Assembly: GCA_902799075.1 (NCBI GenBank)
Contig: CADBYZ010000012.1
Location: 1 to 37,382 of the forward strand
Direction: 5' to 3'
DNA length: 37,382 nucleotides
DNA from: Oscillospiraceae bacterium
GTDB taxonomy: Bacteria > Bacillota > Clostridia > Oscillospirales > Oscillospiraceae
Shown: positions 26,761-34,424 of the stretch, in pieces
How the letters are laid out: each line of letters begins with the position of its first letter
How positions within the stretch are numbered: position 1 is the first letter of the stretch
Notes under the pieces: generated by a model
What the model was told of the DNA's origin: nothing
What the model saw: the letters and a program-made list of their open reading frames with translations, nothing else
Database searches by the model: none
Translations under genes and position numbers: made by a program

Positions 26761-26784
26761 AAGACGGGGCCGCAGCCCCGTCTT
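26761..26784. terminator. Bidirectional terminator between the Spx-like gene and the SNF2 gene
   Basis: Stem AAGACGGGGC / GCCCCGTCTT (26761-26770 with 26775-26784), loop CGCA, followed by TT on the plus strand and preceded by A-rich sequence. Confidence 0.8.
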
Positions 26785-26787
26785 TTC

Positions 26788-28935
26788 TTATTCTTTGGGC
26801 AGCTCCTCCGCGGCAAGGCGCTCCTTTTCCATCTGGATGATGGCGGCGCTGATGCTCTTTTCCGCGCGGAGATACTCACTGCCGACTGTGGATTCCTCGG
26901 CAAAGGAATCGAAGATATCCTGCTTTTCCCGCAAAAGCTCCAGGATACGCTCGTCCACCGTGTTGTCGCAGAGCAGACGGTGCACCATCACGCTCCTGAG
27001 CTGCCCCATGCGGTAGGCGCGGGAAATGGCCTGATTCTCGATCGAGGGCTTGATCTGCGGCTCGCAGAAGATGATGACGCTGGCTGCCTGGATATTGAGG
27101 CCCGTGCCGCCCGCCTGTACCTGGCAGATGAGCACCGTGCCATCCCCGGCGGCGGTGAAGGCGTCCACGATCGCCTGCCGTCCGGCGGATGAGACGCTGC
27201 CGGTGATGGGCTCCAGCGCCCGCTCTCCGAGGAGCTTCTGCACCGCGCGGATGGTCTCTCGGAAATAGGAGAAGACGATGATCTTCCGTCCTTCCTCCTT
27301 TGCCTCATCGCACAGCTCCAGCAGGCGCTTTGCCTTGGAGGAGTGCTTGAGGTCCACGTCCCATGATACCTGCCGCATAGCCATGAAGTTTTCCGCAGCC
27401 ACCGAGAGGGTGTATGCCTTCCACTCGGCAAGGCCCATTTCGCACCACTCTTCCTTTTCGATCAGCTCCGGAAGCTCCGAAAGCACATCCTCCCGCGTGC
27501 GGCGCAGGTAGACCGGGGCCAGCTTCTCCCGAAACTGCGGCGCGGAGGAGATGTATTTCATCTCCTTGAGCTCGCCCGCGATATCGCTTCTCAGGCAGGA
27601 GATGAGAAAGCACATCTCATCCACCCGGTTTTCAAGGGGCGTGCCCGTCATGAAGAGCAGTCTTTCAGCCTTTCTCCGCAAAAGCATCAGGGCATGGGTG
27701 CGCTTCGCCGCCGGGTTTTTGACATAGTGGGCCTCGTCGGCTATGAGCATGGCAAAGGAAAAGCTCTCCGGCAGGGCGAAGCGGCTGACGGATTCGTAGG
27801 TGGTGACGGCAACGCCGCCCTGCTCCCGCCATCTGCGCGCAGCCATCTGATCGCCGCCGCGGATAGGGGCGACGCTCAAATCACTGAACTGTTTGGTTTC
27901 CCGGCACCAGTTGACCAGCACGCTTGCGGGGCACACCACCATGAAATGCGTGGCTCCCAGCGCTTTGAGAGACACCATGGCGGCGATGGCCTGGACGGTT
28001 TTGCCGAGGCCCATCTCATCGCCGAGCAGGACCTTCCCCTGCCGCAGGATGTAGCGCACGCCGAACTCCTGATAGGAGCGCAGAGAGGCGTGCAGGCCGT
28101 CCAAATAGATCGGCTGCATCTCCACCTGCTGTACGAGCTCCTCCGGCAGGCCGCTGTAGCTGTTGTCAACGAGCGTACCTTCCACCCGGTCGAGCCTGTC
28201 AAACTCCGCGTAATAGGCGGCGCTGTGCTTTTGAAAATCCTCCCATACCGTGTCGGCGTTCAGCAGCTCACGGGCATCGTATACGTCCATGGCGGCGCGG
28301 ACACCGTCGCCGTAGTCGCCTTCCAGAAGGCCATAGAGATAGAGTGCCGCGTCGAGGGCGCGTTTTTTCTTTTCCGGCTTTGTTACGAGCCAGCGCAAAC
28401 TGCTCACGGCGGGCTTTGCGTCGAGGTATGCGGCCTGCACCGCGTCGTGATATTCCTCCCACAGCGCCCGGGCCTTCCGGGCAGCGTCCGATGTCTGCAT
28501 GGAGGCGCGGGCCGCGAGCAGGAGCAGTGATGCGTCTTCGTTTCTGTCGTCCAGGCTCACGCGCACCTTGAGGCCTGCCGCTGTCTCCTGCCGGATACGG
28601 CTCGCGAGGGTATAGATGAGCATGGCTGCCTCATCGCCGATGCCCTTGACGGCGTTGATCTGATCCGCCGTCAGGGCGCAAAGCTGCTCCATGTTCTCGA
28701 TCCCGGCGGCGCGGAGGCTTGCCACCCTGATGCCAAGCTTTTCACGGTTGATATTCTCCACATCCATGCCGCGCAGGATGTTTGAAAGCTCCTTCTCCGA
28801 AAGGCGTCTGATGGCCCCGGCGGCGCTCTCCTGCTGACTCTGCGGCTGGGACGCGATCTCGGCCAGTGCCTCGTCGTACTCTTCGATGAGCGTCAGGATG
28901 ACCTGTATCTGCTGTTTGTCGCGTTTGAAAGCCAT
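26788..28935 (-). CDS. SNF2/DEAD-box family helicase with helix-hairpin-helix
   Basis: 715 residues. The N-terminal part (1-260) is mostly helical and has a helix-hairpin-helix-like region (about 66-112, VKGIGDEAAMLIYTLASRI). The SNF2 motor follows: motif I GDEMGLGKT (305-313), DEAH box at 400-403 (LIADEAHYVKNP), motif III MTGTPLENR, and the C-terminal helicase lobe with SRAYRMGQ. Such proteins remodel protein-DNA contacts; bacterial relatives include RapA and orphan Swi2/Snf2 proteins. The usual SWIM zinc finger is not seen; HhH takes its place. The start is ATG 28935 with AAGGAG. Confidence 0.88.
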   Translation of the reverse strand: MAFKRDKQQIQVILTLIEEYDEALAEIASQPQSQQESAAGAIRRLSEKELSNILRGMDVENINREKLGIRVASLRAAGIENMEQLCALTADQINAVKGIGDEAAMLIYTLASRIRQETAAGLKVRVSLDDRNEDASLLLLAARASMQTSDAARKARALWEEYHDAVQAAYLDAKPAVSSLRWLVTKPEKKKRALDAALYLYGLLEGDYGDGVRAAMDVYDARELLNADTVWEDFQKHSAAYYAEFDRLDRVEGTLVDNSYSGLPEELVQQVEMQPIYLDGLHASLRSYQEFGVRYILRQGKVLLGDEMGLGKTVQAIAAMVSLKALGATHFMVVCPASVLVNWCRETKQFSDLSVAPIRGGDQMAARRWREQGGVAVTTYESVSRFALPESFSFAMLIADEAHYVKNPAAKRTHALMLLRRKAERLLFMTGTPLENRVDEMCFLISCLRSDIAGELKEMKYISSAPQFREKLAPVYLRRTREDVLSELPELIEKEEWCEMGLAEWKAYTLSVAAENFMAMRQVSWDVDLKHSSKAKRLLELCDEAKEEGRKIIVFSYFRETIRAVQKLLGERALEPITGSVSSAGRQAIVDAFTAAGDGTVLICQVQAGGTGLNIQAASVIIFCEPQIKPSIENQAISRAYRMGQLRSVMVHRLLCDNTVDERILELLREKQDIFDSFAEESTVGSEYLRAEKSISAAIIQMEKERLAAEELPKE

Positions 28936-28952
28936 GGTTTGCTCCTTAAAAC

Positions 28953-28977
28953 GAAAGCCGCAGAAACTGCGGCTTTC
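28953..28977 (-). terminator. Terminator after the ACT-domain gene
   Basis: Stem GAAAGCCGCAG / CTGCGGCTTTC, loop of three, then on the minus strand CGTTTTAAGGAG, where the SNF2 ribosome site begins. It may allow partial read-through into the SNF2 gene. Confidence 0.65.
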
Positions 28978-28986
28978 CTGTCTTTC

Positions 28987-29424
28987 TTATTCCACTGCCA
29001 GCACGCGGACCTGCTCCACGCCGGGGACCTGAGACAGCTTTGTGACAAAGTCCTCCATGCTGCCGTCCACCTCGCTGACATCGAGCGAGATGGTGACGCT
29101 GGCCCGGTCACGGATCGGAAGGCTCTGCGTAATGGTGAGCACATTGGCCCGCGCCTCGCAGATTTGCTGCAAAAGCGCGCTCAGGATGCCCTGCTCGTGG
29201 TTGAGCATCATGGACAATACCGCCTTGCGCCCGCCGGAGATCTCCGTGGGCTCGAGGATAAAATCCTTATATTTATAGTACGTGCTGCGGGAGATGCCCA
29301 CCTCGCGCACGGCCTGGCTCACGTCCCGGATCTTGCCGGTCTCGATGAGCCTGCGCGCCTCAATAACCTTCTCATAGTATTCGGGCAGGATGCTCTTGTG
29401 GATGATGAGATACTGATCCAGCAT
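28987..29424 (-). CDS. ACT-domain protein of the PheB/UPF0735 family
   Basis: 145 residues. The N-terminus (residues about 35-60) has a helix-turn-helix-like pattern, VSQAVREVGISRSTYYKYKDF. The C-terminal ACT domain, which usually binds an amino acid, covers about 75-145 (LSMMLNHEQGILSALLQQI, VTISLDVSE, VPGVEQVRVLAVE). The start is ATG 29424, eight bases after GGAGG; a GTG two codons earlier is too close. Relatives sit near homoserine dehydrogenase genes in Bacillus, but no such gene is here. A small amino-acid-responsive regulator is the best guess. Confidence 0.82.
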   Translation of the reverse strand: MLDQYLIIHKSILPEYYEKVIEARRLIETGKIRDVSQAVREVGISRSTYYKYKDFILEPTEISGGRKAVLSMMLNHEQGILSALLQQICEARANVLTITQSLPIRDRASVTISLDVSEVDGSMEDFVTKLSQVPGVEQVRVLAVE

Positions 29425-29450
29425 GTACACGCCCTCCTTTACAGGCTATT

Positions 29451-29479
29451 ATTCTAACCCGTCCGCGAGAAAAAGACAA
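29451..29479 (-). promoter_or_regulatory. Promoter of the ACT-domain gene
   Basis: Minus strand TTGTCT (29474-29479), 17-base spacer, TAGAAT (29451-29456). Confidence 0.65.
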
Positions 29480-29544
29480 GTGTGTTTTTCCGTTTCGGAC
29501 AGTTTTGTAGATTTGTATAAAGAAGCGAGAAATACGGTTGAAAT

Positions 29545-29572
29545 TGTGTTAATTTTATGTTAATGTGATAAA
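29545..29572 (+). promoter_or_regulatory. Probable promoter of the FeS oxidoreductase-hypA operon
   Basis: TTGTGT (29545-29550), 16-base spacer, extended -10 TGT-GATAAA (29564-29572). The region also has a direct repeat GTTAAT at 29548-29553 and 29559-29564, one helical turn apart, as might a regulator site. The ribosome site is AAAGGAGAC before ATG 29630. Confidence 0.4.
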
Positions 29573-29629
29573 AAGCAGTATTGTGGGCTTTTGTCGTTTT
29601 TCAACATATAAACCGAAAGGAGACTTTAT

Positions 29630-32329
29630 ATGGCAAGAGAGATTTTATTTGACCTTGGCAAAATGATTACCGATCGCCTCCCCTATAAGTTCGGCCTCAA
29701 GCGTCTGACCGAAACCGACCCCGAGTACATCATCCTTGACCGCGCATGTTCCAGCGACGAGATCGCGGAGGTCATGCTGAAGATGGGCCTTCGCAAGCCC
29801 AAGACCACCGCTGAGATCGCAAAGCTCACCGGCAAATCCGAAGCAAAGATCGAGGAGCTGCTGACGGACGCTGCCAACCACGGCATTGTGGAATACCACT
29901 GGGAAAACCCTCAGCATGAAAAGCAGTGGTACGTCCAGCTCTTTGTCCCCGGCATCGCGGAGATGACCAATATGGTGCTCTGGCAGGTCGAGAAATACCC
30001 TGAGCTTGCCGACTCCTTTGACAAGATGACCTTCCTGCCCCTGGCTGGAAAGACCCATCTGATCCCTCCCGGCGGCGACGGCATCGGCATGCACGTCATC
30101 CCCGTGGAGAGCGCCATCCCCGCCAAGAGCGTTTCCGCCTCCATCGAGCATATCTCCCACTGGCTGGATAAGTACGACGGCCAGCTCTCCGTCGGCTACT
30201 GCTCCTGCCGCAACGCCCGCCGCCTGTACGGCGAGGGCTCCGGCGAGATCCAGGACGACTGCTGCATCGGCCTCGGCGATTTTGCCACCTATCTCATCGA
30301 GACCGGCAAGGGCCGCCCCATCACCAAGCAGGAGGCTCTCGAAATCTGCAAGCGCGCCGAAGACAACGGCTACGTCCACCAAACCACCAACATCGACGGC
30401 AAGGAGAAGATCTTCGGTCTCTGCAACTGCGACCTGGGCGTCTGCTTTGCCCTGCGCACCAGCCAGTACTTCAACACCCCGAACCTCTCCGCCTCCGCCT
30501 ACCGCGCCCATGTGGACAAGGACAACTGCGTGGCCTGCGGCAAGTGCGTCGAAGTATGTCCCGCCGGCGCCGTGAAGCTTGGTCAGAAGCTCTGCACCAA
30601 AAACGGCGAGGTCGAGTACCCCAAGCAGGAGCTTCCCCACGGCCTCAAGTGGGGCGAGGACAAGTGGAACCCCAACTACGTCATCGACAATCGCAAGAAC
30701 TGCCACGAATCCGGCACCGCGCCCTGCAAGACCGCGTGCCCGGCGCATATCGCCATCCAAGGCTACATCAAGCTTGCAAAAGAGGGCCGCTATCTTGACG
30801 CCGTCAAGCTCATCAAGCAGGATAACCCCTTCCCCTCAGTCTGCGGCTACGTCTGCAACCGCAGATGCGAGGACGCCTGCACCCGCGGCGCGTTCGACAA
30901 GGCCGTCGCCATCGACGAGATCAAGAAGTTCATCGCCGAGCAGGACCTCAAGAGTGAAACGCCCTACGTCCCCGAACATCTCTACCGCCGCCCCATCGAC
31001 AAGGGCTACGACCAGAAGGTCGCCGTCATCGGCGCAGGCCCCGCGGGCTTAAGCTGCGCCTACTATCTCGCCCGCATGGGTTACGAAAACGTCACCGTCT
31101 TTGACCGCAACCCCGCCCCCGGCGGTATGCTCGTCATGGGCATCCCCTCCTACCGTCTCGACCGCAAGGCCCTGCAGGGCGAGATCGCGGTGCTCGAGAA
31201 GATGGGCGTCAAGTTCCAAATGAACACCGAGATCGGCAAGGATATCACCATCCAGCAGCTCCGCGACGAGGGCTACAAGGGCTTCTATGTCGCCATCGGC
31301 GCACAGAAGAGCTCCAAGCTCAATATTCCCGGTGAGGAGCTGAAGGGCGTATACGGCGGCGTGGATTTCCTGCGTGAAGTGAACCTCGGCAACAAACCCG
31401 CCGTCGGCAAGAAGTGCGCCGTCATCGGCGGCGGTAATGTCGCCATGGACGTGTGCCGCACGGCTGTCCGTCTCGGCGCGGAGACCTACGTCATCTACCG
31501 CCGCAGCGAGGCCGAGATGCCCGCCGACAAAGAAGAGGTCGCCGAGGCTAAGGCCGAAGGCGTGAAGTTCTGCTTCCTCAACGCCCCTGCCGAGATTATC
31601 GGCAAGGACGGCAAGGTCTGCGGCCTCAAGGTCGAGCTCATGGAGCTCGGCGAACCCGATGAGAAGGGCCGCCGCTCCCCCGTCGGCACCGGCACATTTG
31701 AGACCATCGAGGTCGACTCCGTCCTCTCCGCCGTCGGTCAGGTCATCGACTGGGGCGGCCTGGACGTGGGCGCGCTCAAGACCGACAGGAAGGGCAACGC
31801 CCTCGCTGACGCCGTCACCTACCAGACCGAACAGAAGGACATCTTCGTCGGCGGCGACGTGTACACCGGCCCGAAGTTTGCCATCGACGCCATTGCCGCC
31901 GGCCGCGAAGGCGCCGAGTCCCTGCACCGCTTTGTCAACGACGGTCAGAGCCTGACTGTTGGCCGCAACCTGCGCGAGTTCTACGAGCTCAACAAAGACG
32001 ACATCGTCCTCGGCGTGGACAGCTTTGACCGCCCGGCCCGCCAGCCCATCCTGCATGACGAATCGAAGGCACGCTCCTTTGATCATGACCGCCTCACCTT
32101 CACCGAGGAGCAGGTCAAGGCCGAGACCAGCCGCTGCCTGGGCTGCGGCGTGAGCGTTGTCGACCCCAACCGCTGCATCGGCTGCGGCCTGTGCACCACC
32201 AAGTGCATGTTCGACGCCATCCACCTGCAGCGTGACGTGCCCGAGGCCTCCAACCTGGTAAGGTGCGAGGATAAGGTCGGCCCGATGCTCAAGCACGCGG
32301 CAAAGCAGATCCGCATCATCCGCAAGTAA
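29630..32329 (+). CDS. Multi-FeS, FAD/NAD(P)-dependent oxidoreductase (GltD-like)
   Basis: 899 residues. The N-terminal part (1-290) has a helical winged-helix-like segment (TTAEIAKLTGKSEAKIEELL) and scattered cysteines (C191, C193, C211, C212, C265, C267, C272). A 4Fe-4S motif follows: C300, C303, C306, C310. The GltD-type cysteine domain has C358, C366, C370, C405, C409, C413 and C417. FAD binding is at VIGAGPAGLSCAYYLARMG (466-484), NAD(P)H binding at VIGGGNVAMDVCR (598-610), with VGGDVYTGP as the second FAD motif. A C-terminal ferredoxin carries C836, C839, C849, C852, C855 and C859. This is an electron-transfer flavoenzyme like the small subunit of glutamate synthase or NfnB, but without a GltB partner. 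The natural electron donor and acceptor are unknown. Codons are strongly C-ending, unlike most neighbours, which suggests high expression. Four bases separate it from hypA. Confidence 0.85.
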   Translation: MAREILFDLGKMITDRLPYKFGLKRLTETDPEYIILDRACSSDEIAEVMLKMGLRKPKTTAEIAKLTGKSEAKIEELLTDAANHGIVEYHWENPQHEKQWYVQLFVPGIAEMTNMVLWQVEKYPELADSFDKMTFLPLAGKTHLIPPGGDGIGMHVIPVESAIPAKSVSASIEHISHWLDKYDGQLSVGYCSCRNARRLYGEGSGEIQDDCCIGLGDFATYLIETGKGRPITKQEALEICKRAEDNGYVHQTTNIDGKEKIFGLCNCDLGVCFALRTSQYFNTPNLSASAYRAHVDKDNCVACGKCVEVCPAGAVKLGQKLCTKNGEVEYPKQELPHGLKWGEDKWNPNYVIDNRKNCHESGTAPCKTACPAHIAIQGYIKLAKEGRYLDAVKLIKQDNPFPSVCGYVCNRRCEDACTRGAFDKAVAIDEIKKFIAEQDLKSETPYVPEHLYRRPIDKGYDQKVAVIGAGPAGLSCAYYLARMGYENVTVFDRNPAPGGMLVMGIPSYRLDRKALQGEIAVLEKMGVKFQMNTEIGKDITIQQLRDEGYKGFYVAIGAQKSSKLNIPGEELKGVYGGVDFLREVNLGNKPAVGKKCAVIGGGNVAMDVCRTAVRLGAETYVIYRRSEAEMPADKEEVAEAKAEGVKFCFLNAPAEIIGKDGKVCGLKVELMELGEPDEKGRRSPVGTGTFETIEVDSVLSAVGQVIDWGGLDVGALKTDRKGNALADAVTYQTEQKDIFVGGDVYTGPKFAIDAIAAGREGAESLHRFVNDGQSLTVGRNLREFYELNKDDIVLGVDSFDRPARQPILHDESKARSFDHDRLTFTEEQVKAETSRCLGCGVSVVDPNRCIGCGLCTTKCMFDAIHLQRDVPEASNLVRCEDKVGPMLKHAAKQIRIIRK

Positions 32330-32332
32330 GAT

Positions 32333-32677
32333 ATGCACGAATTAAGCACGATCTATTACGTTATCGAGACGGTGGAAAAGCTGATGGTGGAAAACGACCT
32401 CAAGAAGGTCGGCTCCATCACGCTGGAGGTCGGTGAGGTCAGCGGCATCATCCCGAGCTACCTGACCGATTTCTGGGAGTGGGCCCGCGCCAAGACGGAT
32501 CATTTTCAGGAAACCGAGCTCAAGATCGAAGAGCTCAAGGCCGTGACCTACTGCCAGGACTGCAAAAAGACCTACCCCACCATGCAATACGGCAAGGAAT
32601 GCCCCTACTGCCACAGCGGCAACACCTTCCTTGTCACCGGCAACGAATACAATATCAAGGAGATCGAGGCCATGTAG
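32333..32677 (+). CDS. hypA: HypA-like nickel metallochaperone
   Basis: 114 residues. It begins MHELS, with M1/H2/E3 the nickel site of HypA. The zinc site is C74-x2-C77 and C90-x2-C93 (TYCQDCKKTY, KECPYCHSG). Length is normal. HypA delivers Ni to [NiFe]-hydrogenase precursors. No hypB-F or hydrogenase subunits are in the window, and the gene is co-transcribed with the FeS flavoprotein. It could serve a hydrogenase encoded elsewhere or have a changed job as partner of the flavoprotein. Confidence 0.88.
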   Translation: MHELSTIYYVIETVEKLMVENDLKKVGSITLEVGEVSGIIPSYLTDFWEWARAKTDHFQETELKIEELKAVTYCQDCKKTYPTMQYGKECPYCHSGNTFLVTGNEYNIKEIEAM

Positions 32678-32700
32678 CCGCGATCTCCGAAGCAGGCAAA

Positions 32701-32727
32701 AACGAGACCGGGGTTTCCGGTCTCGTT
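32701..32727 (+). terminator. First terminator after hypA
   Basis: Stem AACGAGACCGG / CCGGTCTCGTT with a five-base loop, followed by CTTGTT. Confidence 0.7.
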
Positions 32728-32778
32728 CTTGTTCGGTGGGGTTTATTTCCTGTGATACTCACAGCCCGCCCGTATAAC

Positions 32779-32800
32779 AGCCGGTCACCCGGCTTTTTTC
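32779..32800 (+). terminator. Second terminator after hypA
   Basis: Stem AGCCGG / CCGGCT, loop TCAC, then a run of T. Tandem terminators fit a highly expressed operon. Confidence 0.75.
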
Positions 32801-32840
32801 TTTCGTACCCTTGCGCCGATCATCAGCGCACACTCAGCAA

Positions 32841-32954
32841 TCAGAGATTGCAGATGGGCAGCGTCCAGTAATAAAAGGCAAAATCCTTATCCTCAAGCAG
32901 GTTGGGAAACTGGGACGCTTGCTCAGGCTCGAAAACATTCACGTTGTTATACAT
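32841..32954 (-). CDS. 37-residue small protein, unknown
   Basis: ATG 32954 to TGA 32841. It reads MYNNVNVFEPEQASQF at the N-terminus and ends YYWTLPICNL. It has no signal peptide or TM helix, an acidic middle (EDKD) and an aromatic C-terminal half with one Cys. AAAGGAGG lies upstream of the ATG (11-base spacing), and a near-consensus promoter TTGAAA-17-TATAAT is placed to transcribe it. I do not recognise a family. It could be a small regulatory or stress protein or a peptide precursor. The longer frame to 33086 begins upstream of the promoter and is not likely translated. Confidence 0.55.
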   Translation of the reverse strand: MYNNVNVFEPEQASQFPNLLEDKDFAFYYWTLPICNL

Positions 32955-32990
32955 GTTTTCTGTCGCCTCCTTTCCTTGAGTTCGCGGTGG

Positions 32991-33019
32991 ATTATAGTCT
33001 TTTCCGCGCCCGGTTTCAA
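32991..33019 (-). promoter_or_regulatory. Strong sigma-A promoter of the 37-codon gene
   Basis: Minus strand TTGAAA (33014-33019), 17-base spacer, TATAAT (32991-32996). This is one of the best promoter matches in the window. The start would be near 32984, about 30 bases before the ATG. Confidence 0.7.
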
Positions 33020-33155
33020 GAGCCGATTTGCCCAAAGTTTTGTTTAAGTTCTCTAAATGAACAAGCTCATTTTTGTTTGTTTTCACAAATTTTGTGGGGT
33101 TTGCGCTGCTTTTTCATTTTCGTTTTCCTTTCGTCGATTTCATAATAAGCGCAAA

Positions 33156-33171
33156 ATTATGTTGACATAAT
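33156..33171. promoter_or_regulatory. 16-base palindrome upstream of the GH25 promoter
   Basis: ATTATGT-TG-ACATAAT, perfect seven-base arms, containing TTGACA (33162-33167). It is 14 bases upstream of the -35 of the lysozyme gene, so it may be an operator; no adjacent regulator gene is known. The rest of 32678-33238 shows nothing else beyond the terminators, promoters and small gene listed. Confidence 0.35.
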
Positions 33172-33185
33172 CTATTTTGTATGGC

Positions 33186-33214
33186 TTGATAAGTCGGAAA
33201 AAACTGTATATAAT
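33186..33214 (+). promoter_or_regulatory. Promoter of the GH25 gene
   Basis: TTGATA (33186-33191), 17-base spacer, TATAAT (33209-33214), start near 33221 and a leader of only about 18 bases. Confidence 0.7.
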
Positions 33215-33238
33215 ACCAACATAACACAACAGAAAGAG

Positions 33239-34144
33239 ATGATGGATTTGGGCCGGGGACGCAATCTCCTTTACTTCATCGCAACGGGGCTTGTCATGCT
33301 GATCGCCCTGGCGCTGATGATTGCCTTCTTCTTTGACCTTTCGCCGCGCAAGCCCAAGGACCCCCACGAGGGGCAGGTGTATCTCTACGACGGCAAGGAC
33401 TGGATCTGGATGACGCCGCTGGAGGGCGTGCCGGTCAACACGCTGACGGCGGAGCACTTTGCAAGCGAGGGGCCGGTGCGCTATCTCGGCCGGGATTACG
33501 ACGTGCTGCGCGGGATCGATGTGTCCGAGCATCAGCGGGAAATCGACTGGCGGCAGGCAGCCTATGGGCTGGACTTTGCCTGTGTGCGTCTCGGGCGGCG
33601 CGGCTATACCGAGGGCGGGCTGTTTGAGGACCCTTGGTTTGAAAAGAACATGCAGGGCGCGTCTGACGCCGGGCTCCGGGTCGGGGTATACTTCTTCTCC
33701 CAGGCGGTCAATGTGGCGGAGGCCATCGAGGAGGCCAATTTTGTTCTGTCCCGCATTGCGCCCTATTCGGTGACGGCCCCGGTGGTCTATGACTGGGAGC
33801 TTGTGTCGGAGGAGGGTTCCCGCACGGCGGAGCTGAGCGCCGCGACCCGCACCGACTGTGCCGTGGCCTTCTGCGAGACCATCCGGCGCGCGGGCTATAC
33901 CCCCTGTGTGTACTTTAACCGCGACATGGGTTATTACGGCTATGACCTGACGCGGCTGACAGACTACATGTTCTGGTTCTCCCTGCCGGTCAGCCCCTTC
34001 CCCAATTTCTACTACGCCTGCGACATGTGGCAGTACAGCTTTACCGAGGAGGTCCCGGGCGTAACGGGTTACACGGATATGAACCTCTGGTTCATCCCCA
34101 GGCCGCAGGAGCAAAGCGCGGAAAGTGTTGAAGGAAAGACTTGA
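33239..34144 (+). CDS. Membrane-anchored GH25 lysozyme-like muramidase
   Basis: 301 residues. One N-terminal TM helix (about 9-31) anchors the protein with the domain outside. A linker and a small region (40-85) precede the GH25 barrel (about 88-290): RGIDVSEHQREIDW is the family start with catalytic Asp, VYDWELV carries the D-x-E pair, and WQYSFTEEVPGVTGYTDMNLW closes the barrel. It should cleave MurNAc-GlcNAc bonds of peptidoglycan. The start is ATG 33239 or the adjacent ATG 33242; the ribosome site GAAAGAG is weak and close. No phage genes surround it, so a cell-wall housekeeping role is more likely than a phage endolysin. Confidence 0.87.
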   Translation: MMDLGRGRNLLYFIATGLVMLIALALMIAFFFDLSPRKPKDPHEGQVYLYDGKDWIWMTPLEGVPVNTLTAEHFASEGPVRYLGRDYDVLRGIDVSEHQREIDWRQAAYGLDFACVRLGRRGYTEGGLFEDPWFEKNMQGASDAGLRVGVYFFSQAVNVAEAIEEANFVLSRIAPYSVTAPVVYDWELVSEEGSRTAELSAATRTDCAVAFCETIRRAGYTPCVYFNRDMGYYGYDLTRLTDYMFWFSLPVSPFPNFYYACDMWQYSFTEEVPGVTGYTDMNLWFIPRPQEQSAESVEGKT

Positions 34145-34169
34145 TATTTTTTGAAATCTGTTATATACT
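34141..34169 (+). promoter_or_regulatory. Promoter of tRNA-Leu
   Basis: TTGATA (34141-34146, overlapping the lysozyme stop), 17-base spacer, TATACT (34164-34169), start about 34176, six bases before the tRNA. Confidence 0.7.
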
Positions 34170-34181
34170 TTCTGTCAGCAC

Positions 34182-34267
34182 GCCGGTGTGATGGAATGGT
34201 AGACGTAGCGGATTCAAAATCCGCCGATGGCGACATCGTGTGGGTTCGAGTCCCACCACCGGCACCA
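34182..34267 (+). tRNA. tRNA-Leu (anticodon CAA)
   Basis: Acceptor GCCGGTG pairs with CACCGGC, followed by A and an encoded CCA (34265-34267). Anticodon stem GCGGA/TCCGC with loop TTCAAAA gives CAA, decoding UUG. The long variable arm is typical of Leu tRNA, and the T-arm contains GGTTCGAGTCC. Confidence 0.95.
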
Positions 34268-34273
34268 AACCAA

Positions 34274-34320
34274 CAAAATCCGAACCAGATCTTCCCTATG
34301 GGAGACGGGTTCGGATTTTG
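34274..34320 (+). terminator. Terminator after tRNA-Leu
   Basis: Stem CAAAATCCGAACC / GGTTCGGATTTTG (34274-34286 with 34308-34320) with an inner CTTCCC/GGGAG helix, then CGTTTTC. Confidence 0.75.
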
Positions 34321-34424
34321 CGTTTTCTACAGGAAACAATTCTTCACCAACGGTATGCCCTGCCGACCAGACTCCAAACCTCGAGGCCCGAAAAAGAAAA
34401 AATCAAAATGATTTGGAGGTTTTG

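Noticed and set aside
29645-32338. Two long minus-strand frames (29645-30760 and 31049-32338)
   Set aside because: Antisense shadows of the FeS flavoenzyme caused by its extreme C-ending codon bias. They are Ala/Val/Asp-rich and have no ribosome site or domain.
32955-33086. N-terminal extension of the 37-codon gene to 81 residues
   Set aside because: The extension begins upstream of the TTGAAA/TATAAT promoter that would transcribe the gene, and it lacks a ribosome site.
34182-34320. tRNA-Leu as an integration (att) site
   Set aside because: No integrase, no duplicated tRNA 3' end and no phage genes follow; the repeat after the tRNA is its terminator hairpin.
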